The notes: generated from the letters alone by a model not told the origin. 64,000 nucleotides of DNA from Trochalopteron elliotii (GCA_024734555.1 JANPWX010000214.1:46334-110333); one strand, 5' to 3'. Shown: positions 45,571 to 59,700, counted from the stretch's first letter. Numbers and translations are program-made.

Positions 45571-48500
45571 TGCTACAATACAGGAAAGTGAAAATTTCAA
45601 AACGAGCCATAATCTGCCCGTTTTACGGACGTCAGTTATCTTCAGGACATCTACCACGCGGCAGCCTGCTGTGCTGCTGCCTCCCCTCCTCACAGCCAAC
45701 CTCATACCCGCGCCTAGTCCCACACAATTCACCTAAATTACCACTGTAGACCCATTTTTTGAAATCGTTTTAATGACTCTATTTACTCTAAAATTTTAGG
45801 CATGCCTAGAACCCAGGGAGCAACTATTTCCATGGTATCCAGAGATGTGGGTGAATACCAGCACACTACTAGCTGTTAGCTCGGTAGCTAAATAAATGAA
45901 TGGCCTTATTCAAAAGCACTGCGCATCCAGCACTCTGCAAAGTTAAACAAAAGTATGCTAAACCAACTGCTTTTGTAGCAAATGGAATAATTCACCCAGT
46001 GAGCAACAGGATGAATTAACAGCCTCATTGAATGGACTTGAGTACAAAAACTTGGCATTCAAGTCACTTCATTTATCTAGTACACAATATATATTTTAAA
46101 TTCCTCTGAAGGCAGTTGTGTGCTCACAACTGTGCCCTCTGGTGGGAAAGAAAAGCTCCAGAGAGAGGGAATTAGAGCAGATCAGCCCCAGCTCTGCTGA
46201 GCTAGTACATTCCACAAGGTCAGCAGCCAGCTGGCCTGGGGAGAGCTTTGCTGGAGAGAAGCTGACACTTCCAGAGGTGTTCAGATAGGATTCCCCACAC
46301 TGGGCAAATGATGAACCTGTGTTATGAGCACTGCTCCACTCCTGACTTACAGAATAATTTCTCTGCATTTTTAATTTCAAGTGCTAGATTTCTAAAGTAA
46401 TTATGAGCTTCATACTAAGATCTATCATCTTTTTTTATCCATGAAGGTAGGAATGACAGAAGCTCAGATCAAAGGAAAGTGCTTTTTGAAGATAAATGGG
46501 TCTCTGTATCCTTTGAGCATGCAAGGAGTTAATTTCAAAAGTAATACAAAAATTAGGAGCCTTTTGTGAAGCCAGCTGATGTGTAAGTTCTGTTTGTCCA
46601 AGACAATCTATAATGATGTTTGCCTTTTAATTGATTTAAGAGAAATGCAGTCTGCATTTTTATAATGAAAGTTCCCAGACATTCACTGGAAGTAGGCTTT
46701 AGAAGAGATGCAAATGACAACCTATTTAATGGCTGTATGCAGAAACAGAAGCTGCCCTCTTTGAACTGAAGATGTGTGAGGGTGTGAGATCTGCAGATCC
46801 AGAATGAGGTAATTGAAGTAACCCAAAATAATCAGTATCATCATGCTCTGACACAAGCATGAAATAGTAAATGAGAGGCAAATCTTGAGCACTGATGAGC
46901 ATTTTGTAAGAACATATCACAGACGACTAATTGATTTTAATGATCATATTTAATACTAATTAGCATGGTTAATATACGTCAGTATGTATATTTTGCCTTC
47001 TCAGTGCTGTGACATCCATGAAGAGTTAACAATAATTAAATGTGGAGTACAGGTAATAAAGGAGACCCTCTCATCTCTCACAGACAGCCAGGAGTGGATC
47101 TGCAGCTTTATCTCAAGAAGGACCTAGGAGGAGGACCTGGGCTCCATTCTTTAGGGAACAAAATTACATTACATGCTTGCAAAATCTAATTATGATGTAT
47201 GTGTTAAACTGGGCTGTGTTTCTATTGTTCCACAAGGGCAGTTTCCAAAGTAATTGTAAGTATGACTTGCTCTTATTTATTTTATGACCCAGTGTATGAG
47301 AAGCCAAACTTTGGGAACTGTGGCAGAAAGAGTGACCAATGATGCCCATCAGTTGGGATGCAGGAGAAGAGAGACCACGGTGCTCTGCTACCAGCGTGAT
47401 TTGGCAGCGAGTGCAATGCACGACACTTGATATGTCTGGGTGATTTACAGTCCTCACACTCCTCTTCACTTGGTGTTTCATGAACTACTTATGGAGAGCC
47501 TGTGAATCACTAATAGGAGGCATTCCTGGCAGCATTGAGACACATCAAATCTTGTATGGAAGCATGCTGTTGTGGCTGCTGAAAGAATACATTCAGGAGA
47601 TTTCTGAAGAAAAGGCAGACAAGCATGATTTTGAGTGTATCCCTGGACCTGTCCTTCAGAGATGCATTAGGCATGGTTATTGAGTTAGTGTTGTTATGCC
47701 ACACACTATCAAAGTCTGTCAAAGTCTGACGTGTGGACCTACCTTGCAATCCTCATTTTGTGCCATTTTTGAGCTACCACTGTCCCTTTGTAGCATTTTC
47801 ATCATACTGCATTAGTTCTCTAGCAGTTGCTTCCAGTGCTGAGCTATACCCCAGCTCAGCTAGAAGAGCACCTTCATTTTACTTGAGGGACAAAGGAGTC
47901 AGTTCAATTATGCAAGTGAAAAGCTGAAACTGGAACCAATTATGCCTATTGCTCCCTCAAGGGTCTGAATCAGAGCAGTGTATTTTACAGAATCCTTTAA
48001 AAATGGTTCTCAAGAAAGTGGACCATAGTCTCATATGCATTATGAGCAAGTTCTGTAAGCTACCAGATCTAAGAGCATGTAATTTTAGCAAGGCTTACTT
48101 TTTGAAGTATGTAATCCAGAGGGGAGTAAAAATGAATTATTTAAAACCTAATAGTCATAATTATGAAGAACTAAATTAGCATTACAATTTCTCAGTCAAA
48201 TCTACATGCTGATGAAGAATGGAAAGATGTCTAAGAAGGGAAGAGTTTTTTGTAAGGAGCAACTTTCTACACTGTTTAAAGCATAAAGGCTAATATTTCA
48301 AATAACATTTACTTAGAGGATTTTTTAATGAAATCATGAAGGATATTTGTGTCAAAACCAACAGCTCTAGAGAAAGAGAACTATTTGCTTACCATGAATA
48401 TGGCAAAAACAGCAGCTGAAATTTGTTCACTTATGTAGGCCAGTCCCTGTTCCTCAGGAAAAGCCCTTTGGGCAAAGGACTATTTTGACACAAACAAGAA

Positions 48501-51500
48501 TGCTTTTGGGGATAGAAGTTTCCTTGTGAGGTTCAGTTACACCCCTTAATAACTTGACTAGAAATACCCATCATTTCACAGTTGGGGATTAAGTAATGGG
48601 ATTATTTTTAACCATTATTAACGGCAGCTTCTTTGCCTAAGGATTACCTTCCTCCTTGTCAAAGGCATTGAAGGTAACAGAATCCATTTCAAATCTCTTT
48701 TGAGCTATTCAATTCAGGTATCTCAGGTCTTTCAGTGATCAATATTTCAACCTGCATTTTTGTTTTCCACCCTGTTTCCCCACTTCACACATATTTCAAA
48801 AAAGTAGATGGAGTACCACGAGTATACGCTTAGATCTGTTTCATAAAATGCTCTTTGAAGAACAAAATATGATCATTCTTCCAAAGACATTTCAGCAGCA
48901 TTTGACTTTGCATTGAAGTATCCAGCATTTATGAAGTCAAAACCCTTTACAGGTTTGTATCTTTGCAGATTCTAAAGCATAATGCAGTGCCATATTGTGT
49001 CTTAAGCCCCTCTTTTTTTTCTCCAAGCCTACTATTCATCTCTTTGATGAAATTTTTAATAAAGTTCAGTTTTCCTTACTGCCTCAAGGTATTATTCTTG
49101 TAGAGCCAGCACATAGTTATAAGAGAATTGTTCAGATTTTGCATATTCTAGAAAGAACATTCTAAAAATCCCATTCCCTTACAGAGCCATAAACTGAGCT
49201 TTGAAAAGTGTGTAGTTTCATCCTACAGCAATGACAAGCTGTGTCTTATTATAAACATCAGAAGACAGCTCATAATAAATACTTAATCCTTTCCCTTCAG
49301 TAAAATACACAAATTCTGGAGGTTGAATTGTGCTGTCATTTACAGTGATATAAATTTGGAATCATTTGATTGATTTGGGAATATTTATGGTGTTACACAG
49401 TTTCATAATGCAAATGAGTAAGAACTTGACTCTGAAAAATCAAACTGTGTCTGGTATATTTTTTCCTGTTTTGACATTTGTGCCTCTTGCTAAAGTTTTA
49501 GCAGCCTATCCCTGTGTAATTTGCCTCTTGGGAATAGCAAACAAAATACTGTGACTGTATCATATTAATGTGCTTATGCAATGGCATATTTATAGCCAGA
49601 CAGCTCTTGTGATATTTTCTTTTCAGTATCTGGAAAGGGAACTTTATGCATGTTCTTTTAAAATTCTACCAAAAGAATTTTATTATTCTTCCTAGCAAGT
49701 CTGAAAAATGACTTTGTGAAAATTTGAGGATTTTAATGACATTTTTCATGAAACACATTTACCAGTGTGCAGAGCGTGGAATATAAATGGCAAACATCTC
49801 AAGTATTTTCAGGCCTGTGTTTATCATTGTGGATATTTATACAGGCAGAAGATATACCACTGTGGTTTTGCTCAATGGGTTTCAACAACCTAATTCAACA
49901 GATTGGTGAATTACTGGAATGTGTCCTCCAACAAGCTCTCAGAAGGATTTAAGACTGAGTTTAAATGGATGTCTCAGCACAGGACCCCCACGTCATTGCA
50001 ATCCCCATAAGCACCCAGCTCTTTTTCTGTACCAGTCATAGTAAAGATCAGACTTTGTAGAAATCAGTGCCAGCTAGACACTCTCCAGTTATGAACCACA
50101 GATTTTTCACTCCCATATTCAGATCACGTTCACAGCAAGACATTTCTAACAAAATTTATCTGGGAAGCTTTATTGAGAAAGAAGTTTGACATTCGGGAGC
50201 TATTTCAGTTTATGCTGTTAGATCATTTCTGCTCAACTGAAATAAATGCATTGTCTTTGCTTCACAGTTTTGGGGTGATAAGGTCTGTCCAGTTCCCTTA
50301 GGTGGGGTAGATGGGTGAACTACAACAATGTACAACATCTCAAGATCAGAACCTCATGGGTTTTGCCATTTAAAATAAAAAATTAATTATTAGACTCAGT
50401 ATTCTAAAGCAGAAAAATACTGTATGAATAAATAGACTGGGTGAAAAGTGAGGAAATCAAGTGTATTAAGTGTTTTTTTTACTTTTCTTTGCATTAAAGT
50501 TTCTGATCACTATAACATATGTTCAGCATGAGAAACTTAATATCAAAGCTTCTGTAAATATGGGTTAATGAGGAAAGATAGCTGTGAGTTTTTGTTTCCC
50601 AAAAACTAGAAAAAAATCAAAGAACTTGATGAATAGATTTCTAAGTAAATTACTGTTGGTTTTTAATAATAACCCAAGAAAAAGAGACAATTTAGCTATA
50701 CAAAATGAAAATTATCTTTGAATGCACAGAAGTCTCTGAATGCACCTAAGAGAGGTGTTTAAAGGTCTGCTGCAGATAAAGACACAAATGCAGCCATAAA
50801 GTAACAGGGGAGCTGGGCAGCCACGTCACTGTGACAACAGTTACATTAGAATCTGTCACACTGAGTTATCTAAGAGAGGGCAGAGGGCAGTTTTGGGAGG
50901 CATTATCAGTCTCCAACCAAAGATGTACCCATTAAGAGCCCAAGTCTTTAGTGTCATAGAGATTACTTTAACACATCCTGAAATCAAATATTAATATTAT
51001 ATTTTGCCACACAAAAGAAACACAACAGTAAAATATGCCCTGCATAATATTAAAATGCCATGTAAAATATTAAAAATATCAAGTTTTAATCCTTATGCAG
51101 CCATGTCTGCTAGATTACTAAGCTCCCTCTTGTCCTCCTGAAGGGTTCTGCAACAATCCTATGAACCTATATAAATAGAAATCAAGCAGCTCCTGGATTT
51201 CTTTTATTTAGAATTGAATTCAACAATGTTTTCACTCCAGTGAATTCATTCTTTCACTACTATGTCTTTCCAATATTTTAACATCTTTTGTGAATCATTG
51301 ATACTACCACTAGGTACTTGTATTAATGTCAGAAGCAATAGAAGACTGGAGTATTGCCTTCTCCAAACTCAATATTCTCACTCTTATGCCCAGAATTCAT
51401 TGGCCCTTTAGGATGTAAAGGTGGGGGAAGGCCTCAAAACACAGGATCTTCTTACCCTACTTGTAGTCGAGGACCCCCATTATAAGTGTGTACTCTTAAA

Positions 51501-52578
51501 GCTTTTGTTTGGCGTGGTGGGAACAAGATTGGGTTGCAATCAGTTTTGCTCTTTGTGAAGCTGGCTTATCAGATTGCTCTGTCATGTCAGTCTGTTGTTT
51601 TAATTATTTGTCTCTATCTTTATCACTGTCCTCTGTGGGAATTTTATCAGCAGTGATTTTACTGTTTTCTTGGAGGCTAATCAAAATGAGTTAACCAACA
51701 AGGAGCCAAGATCAATATACCCTTTATGACCACTTTTGAAGTCTATCAGCTTTTTTTAAATTTAATATGCACCATAATGATTTTCTATTAAAGTAATTAT
51801 TTATTTTTATTTTTTTAATTGTAGTTTCTCAAAGTTTTATTTAGATATTTTACAGAATATAAATACATTTCTACAACACATTTATCTATTCAATTTGTAT
51901 TCTCACACAAAAGGATATTGAGTTATCCTGAAAATATGTATACTTCTCCATACATTTCTATTGATTTGCATTAATTAAATTGTTCTTCTTTAATCTTTTC
52001 TTAGTGGAATCTCCTGTTAGTCATTCTGCCATATACTTGGGATCAATATTAAGTTGATAGGACTATAATACCTATATATCTCTTTTCAATATTGGCACAA
52101 CCTTAGCTTTCTTTCAGTGCTCTGGAACTTCTCCAATGTTTGAAAACTGTCTGAGAATTAATATTAACAGCCCATAATGCTCTTTGCTGGCTCATTTAAA
52201 ATTCTTGGATGTGATTAAACTGTATGTGCGTATTTAAGAAGATGTAATTTTAGAAGATGCAGGTAACTAGATCTCCCTTGTTTTTCCCTTTAATGTAAAT
52301 AAAAATGTGGATTTAAAATACTGTGATTAAAGCTTTTGATTAGTAGTGTTCTCTATTCCAGAGTCTATGTCATGATAAATGTACTGCAGACGCTATTTAT
52401 TCACTTTCTTTTCCAAAAAGTTTTAAATTAGTTAAATATTTGGAGAATGTATTTGTGGTTTATAATAGAAGGAACAGTGCAATGACCAACTATATATATG
52501 TATATTTGTACATACATGATACAGTATAAAGTAGTGATGTTCTATATGAAATTGATGAGTAAATGATGAGCTACTGGT
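45571..52578. other. Intergenic, no gene recognised
   Basis: 7 kb of AT-rich DNA upstream of ACBD5. Open frames reach about 105 codons (47164-47481 on the minus strand) but have no recognisable protein or splice logic. The 46925-46980 stretch has closely spaced TAAT-type sites and is listed separately. Confidence 0.6.
46925..46980. promoter_or_regulatory. Possible conserved non-coding element with TAAT sites
   Basis: Dense homeodomain-type words: CTAATTGATTTTAATGATC, then TACTAATTAGCATGG and TTAATATACGTCA. The TAAT spacing and ordered AT-rich composition resemble developmental enhancers. No alignment could be run. Confidence 0.2.
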
Positions 52579-53093
52579 AGAATCATAGAATCATGGAATA
52601 GTTTGGGTTGTAAGAGACCTTTAAATGTCATCTTGTCCAAACCCACTGCAATAGGCTGGCACATCCGCAACTAGGACAGGTTTCTCTGAGCCCTATCCAA
52701 CCTGATCTCCAATGTTCTCAGGGTTGTAGCAGCTACCAGCTCTCTGGGCAACCTGTTCCCATGTTTCACCACTCTCATTGTAAAAAATGTCTTCCTTGTA
52801 TCTAGTCCAAATCTACCACCTTTTTGTTTAAAAAGTACCCCTTGTCCTACTGCAACAGGCCCTGATAAAAATGTTTGTCCCTTTTAAGTACTGAAAGGCC
52901 ACAACAAGGTTTCCTCGGAGCCTTCTCTTCTCCAGGCTGAACAACCCCAACTCTCTCAGCCTTTCCTCACAGGACAGTTATTCCCTCTCTCTGATCATCT
53001 TTGTGGCCTCCTCCAGACCTGCTCTAATAGGCCCATGTCTGTCCTGTACCCAGGACCCCAGAGGAGGCAGCACTGCAGGCGGGGTGCTCCCAT
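52579..53093 (-). mobile_element. CR1 LINE 3' fragment
   Basis: Starts AGAATCATAGAATCATGGAA, two copies of the CR1 terminal repeat unit in reverse complement. It then has the conserved blocks around CCAACCTGATCTCCAATG, GGGCAACCTGTTCCCATG, TCTCCAGGCTGAACAACCCC and GTCCTGTACCCAGGACCCCA. It fades after GCAGGCGGGGTGCTC. A 5'-truncated copy in intergenic DNA. Confidence 0.93.
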
Positions 53094-55421
53094 GGATTTG
53101 GTGGGTTGTGCTGTAGCTCATGTGGCTGCACAAACCTTTTGATCCCACTCCCACCACAGCTCCCCCTTTATTCTGCATAAATAAATCCAAAATCGTGCGT
53201 GGGGCAAAGGAAGGAACAAGAGATATTCACAAATCAAAGACCAAACCACTGTAACCACAGCTCAAACATGAGTTTGAAGATAAAATAGCAGTTGTGTTGA
53301 CTTATGCACACATTCAAGCTCAACATTCTGAGCATCCCACTGATTTTGTAACAATAAAATTTAGTCTTATGTACATTTATAAGCCCTCGGCTGTCAGGAA
53401 TTCTGGTCTTGTGGCTTATTCTCCTGCCACCTGCCATTCCCCTTATTTCTTGACTCAGATTTGCACCTGCAGTAGGACTCACAGATGGATATTTTCTAAA
53501 TCATTGTGAAAGAACTTCATGGTTATGGGATGCTGTCATCTGCATCACCAAAACATCATTGTAATATATTTCATTAAAGAAGGTGTGGCATAATTGGTAG
53601 AGGGAATCAATGATAACATAATAAATATGCACAAAAAAATTTAAATTTTTGACCACAGATATTGAAAATATTAAGCTGTCTTACATGTCTTGAAATGGAA
53701 AATTTGAAGGTACAAAGAAACAGGTTAATCCCCCAAATCAATGAGTCTGGATATTTTACATTATTGAAAAGAGATATTGAAAAGTGATTGGGAGTGATTT
53801 GAGAAAACAAATTTTAAATAGTTGTAGTAAAAGGAAGTGAAAGCTCGTGCCCATCCTAGAAAGCAGCTCTGTGGTGGCTGTCCAGTCATTCCAAATAAAC
53901 CTTCTTTACTTCCTCAGGTCTGCATCTCTTTCTCAGGTGCCTCAAATTATGTGCTTTCTGGTTGGGCCCACCATATTCAGAACAGTTTGTTAATACACCA
54001 AAGCTCTTTAAAATGCACACCATGTGTGCACAAAATGTCTTCATTTATCAGATTAGCTCACGGATCAGGCACTATTCAAAAGAGCAGGATGGTGCCAGAA
54101 CAAAGGTGTCAACTCACCCTGCAGTGTAACTGAATTCCCTCTTCAATCCAAGGCTGGGAATGAAAAACAAAATAGAAGAAATTACTAATTTTCAAGCTTT
54201 ACCCCATTTTAACTGACAGAGGCAAATTACATTTTAATAAAGTAAATAATTTTTAAAACTTCTTTCCACAAATTTAGTCTGCATTCACACATTCCTTGCT
54301 AGCTACTTCCAAGAGGCTGAGGTGACCATCTCCTGCACATCTACAGCTGCTGATTGCTGCCCCTCTGATCTGCCTCTGAAACTGCTCTCCTTAATGCTCT
54401 TCCCCTTCTTCCAGACAGAGTAAGGGAATCAAACAGTTTAAAGGTGCTGATCAAGGCCCTGTTACAACTTCGTACTGGTGGGGCAGTGTGAGGATGGCCA
54501 AATCTTGGCCACAAAACTATTCCAGCACAAAACTCCTGCATGGATGCAGGTGTCTGAGCAAACCTCCATGGTCATGGCACAGTTGGGATTGTGCCTGGGA
54601 TTAGTTACATTGCCCTGAAGAACCAGGCTCCCACAGCTGAGCTGAAGCACTTTGGCAATACAGTAACAGGTATTTCTATCCTGCTGGAGCAGGATATTTA
54701 TGAGGTAAACACATTTTATCCATTCACCCCTGAACAAAAGTCAGGTGTCCTAAACATCCATATTAAGTAGATAGACTGGATGAATTCTTTAATCATGTAA
54801 CATGGCCCTCCCTGTATAACAGATGTGGCAGTATGTTTTATAGTATTCAAATTTCTGTCCTTTCCTTTCTACAAGCATGATATTGAGAAATGGTTGAGCA
54901 AAACCAAATAACTTTAGTGGTAGGAGATGTGCTAAATTATTCTGGATTAATTATTGAGTAATATAATCAAATATCAAACCAGATTTCTAAATGTCAGGAA
55001 TAGTGAGAAGGAAGAAATTCATACCAACCCTCCAGCTAAAATCAGAGACTTATTGCTTCTGTGTCCTGGTTTTAGCTTTCAGATTACTGTTCCAAATGAA
55101 AATAAACATTCTTGTGACCAAATCTCTTCCTATTAACCAACAGAAAAGGACAAGAAATATGAGATATATCAAACAGTGGTATATTGCTTTAATATATAAT
55201 ACATGCCAGTTGAGGGCAAAACATATCATTATTTTGAAGTTTCCCTGCACAAATTCAGAAGACAAATTATAGAAGAAATCTGCTTGGCAAAGGGAGCTTG
55301 GGGGAGGAACACACAAAACCCAGCCTGCTGTTGTGAGATTTCTGACATAAATTAAGGCATGAATTTGAAACTGATATAATAGTTTTGGTATTACTCTGCA
55401 TATGAATAAAAATTACTCAGG
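53094..55421. other. Intergenic between two CR1 copies
   Basis: No recognised gene or repeat. Short open frames only. Confidence 0.55.
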
Positions 55422-55866
55422 ATCCTAGAATTGTCAAGGTTGCAATAGGCTTCTAATGTCAACCAGTCCAACCATTAACCCAGCACTACCATGTTCCCCA
55501 CTGCAGTGCCCCATCCACATGTTTTTTCAATACTTCTAAGGACAGTGATTCTACCAGTTCCCTGGGCAGCTTTTTTCAATGCTTAACCACCCTTTCAGTG
55601 AAGACATTTTTTTCCTAATATCAAATATAAACATCTCCTGGTGCAACTTGAGGCCATTTTTTCTCATCTTGTCACTCGTTACCTGGGAGAAGACACCAAC
55701 CTCCACTTGGCTACAACCTCATTTCAGATAATTGTAGAGAGTTGCAAGGTCTCCCCTGTGTCTCCCTGTCTCCAGGCTAAACAACCCCAGCTCCCTCAGC
55801 TGCTCCTTGTAAGACTTGTTCTTCAGCCCTTTCACCAGCTTTGTTGACCTTCTCTGAACATTTCCT
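55422..55866 (-). mobile_element. CR1 LINE 3' fragment, more diverged
   Basis: Starts ATCCTAGAATTGTCAAGGTT, followed by CAACCAGTCCAACCATTAAC, CAGTTCCCTGGGCAGC, CAACTTGAGGCCATTTTTTC, CTCCAGGCTAAACAACCCCA and TGACCTTCTCTGAACA, all standard CR1 3' blocks in reverse complement. It is more diverged than the 52.6-kb copy. Confidence 0.9.
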
Positions 55867-57826
55867 TTTATTTGATTAAAACCTCTTATACAAAAATGGT
55901 TATGCATTAGATAGCATAATTTATACAGTCTATTTTGTGAATAAGCACTAGCAATGGATTATACATAAATTGTCAGATTGTTGCTGTGACCCTTATTTCT
56001 AGGCACTTATAAAAAAATATATTCCCCCATGGCTTCACTAAACCTTTGAAAAGTACATTTCTATGTAAATCTGTGAAAAGTTATATGGCATTGTCAGCCT
56101 TAGCATTGCACAAGTTCTCTAGTACCATAGTGGACTTTGGAACAGTCTGACAGCTGATGGATGGGAAGCTCCAGGCCATTTTCAGTAGGTACATTTAAAA
56201 TTAGAGGGTATAAAAAGCTGGATATAAAGTACAGAGGACAATTTCACCATATTCAACGTATGTACTGGATAACCTTCTATTAGTATCTTAGTTATGCACT
56301 GATAATACACAATATTCACATAGTCCTTTGCAAACTCTTACTAACATCACTTAAGTGGAAACACAAGTGATCCTCTGATCCAAAAAATGCAGCTGTCTGC
56401 CATGCACCAAGGGAATGCTTGGCAGCTGCCAGCCTCCAGCCTAACCCTAGTGTGTGATGGCCAGCACTGGGCCTGCTGGAAGGACTGGGGTTGGGACTGG
56501 CTCGCTGCTGCTTTAGCCAACACCTCCCAGCTTTCAGCTGAGCTGAACAGCCTCAGCCACAGGCTTGGGTTACAGGTTCATGTAGTTTATATCTATCACA
56601 GAACTGTAATGGAAATCACTTTATAGCAATTTTATTGTTCTAATAGACTATTATAGCAGGAGGCTACTGTAAATAATACTTAAAGAGGTTACTGAAAAAT
56701 AGGCTTTTTCAGTTATGAGTATCTTTGAATGAGGCACTGTATGTCAGATTTGCTGCTCTTTTCCCAATGCAGAACAAGAAAGCATTTGAATACTGAATTC
56801 TATTCTCTGAAATGAGATAAGGAACCTTTCAGCCACACAATAAAAAGAATCTAAAATTATATTTATTAACCACTTGAGAAAATATATTCAGCCCCCAATT
56901 TTTTTAAAAAACATTTTTTTCCTTTCATTGGAACCAAAGGAGTTTTCAAAAGAGAGCCCATTTCAAAAGGTTTTTTTTAGGATAAAAAGGACATGCCCCC
57001 TTTAGTAGCTTATATGATGATACCCAGCCAAGTATGATATCCATAAGATCATAAGAGATGATGGCAGTCCCTAGGTGATTTAATGGCTGATACATTGTTT
57101 AAACTTGCTAAGAGTTTGGTGGGTGGCCAACATAAGTACCAACATCAAGATTTGATTTTTCAGATCTACAGCAAATGACCTTTACATGGCAGAAGTAATT
57201 GGCAATGATTGTAGACTGTAGTACACAGATTCCTGTGAATTTTTTGGCTATTGTGAGAAAACAAGGTCCTGAGTCCAAGACTGTATCCTGTGTGGGAAGT
57301 GTTTGTAGATTTTTAGTGCTTTCCTCAGCCCACCTGTTCTCTGCTATGATCAGACACCACATAGCTAAACAATCTTCAATCTCATCATAGTTCCTCTTTA
57401 CCTTTTCTTATTCTTCTCCCCTTTTACACCACACCTGTACATGCCCCTTCTATCTGGCCCCTGCAAGTGCCTCCACTATTTCTTCTCCCTGTATTCATCA
57501 TACTGTTACATTCCAGATGCCAGGGGATACAGAGGATACAATCCCTCTATGCCATTATCCATCACAGCCATACTGTATTAAAAAAAAAAAATGTGCAGAG
57601 AAAATCCCTTGACCCTTGCAGTGCACAGTGGAACATTATCAGCACAGCCCAGTTCCTCAGTGAATAAATTCTAGTTCTTATAAACTCTATTGAGAGTATG
57701 CAAATATATTAGTTCTAGAACTATAGGAATTCACCAAATGTTGTCAGGTACCTTCTGCTAACTACCTTTCTCATTCAAAATGGAGAGCTCCTGGGAGTGT
57801 AACCTCTTGGCTGAAATATTTGTTGC

Positions 57827-57827
<1 letters not shown>
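55867..57827. other. Intergenic
   Basis: AT-rich, with a small GC-richer patch at about 56385-56580. No gene or repeat recognised. Confidence 0.55.
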
Positions 57828-57875
<48 letters not shown>

Positions 57876-57902
57876 CTTCTTCTTCTTCTTCTTCTTCTTC
57901 TT
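57828..57902 (+). repeat. Compound microsatellite (GTT)16(CTT)9
   Basis: An uninterrupted GTT run at 57828-57875 switches directly to CTT at 57876-57902. Open frames across it on both strands (poly-Val/Leu on one, poly-Thr/Arg on the other) are artefacts of the repeat. Confidence 0.97.
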
Positions 57903-58429
57903 GTCTCACGAATTCCTTGGAGGGGAAAAATAAAGTCTGAAATAGAAATATGTGCTACTTGGGCAAAATTAAGACAGAGAAAGGTATAAGAAACTAAAAG
58001 CAAAGCATTAAAAGGGGAAACAATTGCAAATTTCACACACAGTATAGTGAGGGCTTTATAATACATTTTCCATGTAAAACAACATCTTGATCTCTTTTTC
58101 AATCAGAACAGCATGTCTTTCTTTTTCTTAGCAATACGAAAATATATCTAGTTGTGAGACACCTTTCAATTGATGTAAAAACCTAGATAGGATCTACCTT
58201 ACATATTGAAGAAATTTTGATAAGTACAAACATTTCAGATACAGAATGAAGAGTCAGACATTTAAAGGGAAGTGATGGCATGCATAATCATCTGCCTCAC
58301 ATTCAGAATTATTTTAAAGAATGCTAGAAATACTTTTTATACTGAATAAGTATGTATTTATTAAATGACACTGTTTAAAAAGTCACCAACCCTTTAGGAA
58401 ACATGCTGGCCAGAAAGATACTGTGGAAT

Positions 58430-58680
58430 TATTACGGTTATGACCAAATAAATTGAAACATTCATAGCTAATGGTGACAGCAAATAGTTGAGCATAGCAG
58501 GAAGCTGTCATCGGTAATTTACATATTCACTTCTAATTGTGCCTGTGCATCATTAAGATTGTTCGTATTTGCATTCGCTGCCCTCTGAACCAAGTCACTT
58601 TCCAGTGGCATATATTTCACTTTCACTGCAGGTAACTTTCATTAGTGGTAATTAAAGGACAATTTTTACCGCATTATGCT
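58430..58680. promoter_or_regulatory. Possible conserved non-coding element
   Basis: Contains the octamer ATTTGCAT (58567-58574), TAATTTACATATTC and GGTAATTAAAGG, in information-dense AT-rich sequence with no repeat or coding character. The composition resembles deeply conserved vertebrate enhancers. The call is by eye. Confidence 0.3.
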
Positions 58681-59559
58681 ACAGGAAACAAGAAGTGGAT
58701 GCTGAGATTGATTAATACCTAAACTAAGTTTTAGATGTAATCAGTCTCAGAGGCACAAGAGATTGCTCCTGTTATGTAATGAAAAGTAACAGGACCACCC
58801 ACCCCTGCCCCCCCTGCAGATTTGTTTTGAATATCCAAAGCTTATCCTTTAAATTTTGTTGGACTGCACTAAGTGGCCTGATTTATTTTTAAATGTTCCC
58901 AACAGAGAATAGCCTCAGTCTGTGTATAATGACTTTTTACCCTCATTTCTGCACAGTCCGTGTTTGAGCAGGGACAATACCAAGGAAAATGTCAATGTTA
59001 TCTTAGTGTGGAAGTGATTTTCTAGTATACAGCTGCATCTGAAGGTTGCTGTGCATCCAGTCTGATCCCTTTTCCCTTCAGTGCTATTGAAGATGGTCCT
59101 TTTCAAACACCACTCAACCCTACAGACTCAGCATTGCTTCCAGTTGAAGCTTTACTGTTTCACTGGGAGCTGGAACAGACCCAAGAACTGTAATGTGTTT
59201 TCACTTGTTGAAAAAAAAAGCTATTATGTTGTCCCTTATTTTACCATCCAAATACTGTGCTTGGTAATACTATCACTGCAAAATTGCTGTCAAATATTTA
59301 TTTTTATTGGGGAAATAGCACTCCTTCTGTAGTAGCATGATGTTATCATTTAATTATTTTTTCTTTTCTGCTTTGTGATGGAAAACTGCAATTCAATGAA
59401 GTATATATTTAAATGCAAAAGAGGCACACCAATTAATCAGTACAGAATACGAATGCTTTTAATCTGCATCAAAAAAAAACCCCAAAACGGTGGCGCTTAG
59501 AAAAACACCAATCTTTTAAATAGAAAGAACATAAAAGTAATTCCTATCCATGCTCACAT

Positions 59560-59700
59560 TTCCTCAAATATAATGAAAAATTGCAATTGTGCAATTAGAT
59601 TATCTTCACAATAATATATTCTTTTAAAGCTTTGCATTATGCTGAGCACATTTTGATAAGCCTTTAATTTCTTTTTTTAAAGGATAAAAATGGACTTAGA
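59560..59700. promoter_or_regulatory. Possible conserved non-coding element
   Basis: TTGCAATTGTGCAATTAGAT and CTTTGCATTATGCTGAGCA are close together, combining C/EBP-like TTGCAAT, TAAT-type and POU-type words. Weak evidence without alignment. Confidence 0.2.

Noticed and set aside
44691..45749. Long open frames on both strands across the CpG island (up to 352 codons)
   Set aside because: They are open mainly because the 376 N bases contain no stops; the real sequence on each side is GC-rich with no recognised protein.
47164..47749. Overlapping open frames (105 codons on minus, 67 on plus, 79 on minus) in the intergenic region
   Set aside because: No recognisable motif or splice structure, and frames of this size are expected by chance in 64 kb.
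57758..58102. 114-codon frame with poly-Thr/Arg on the minus strand
   Set aside because: Translation of the GTT/CTT microsatellite.
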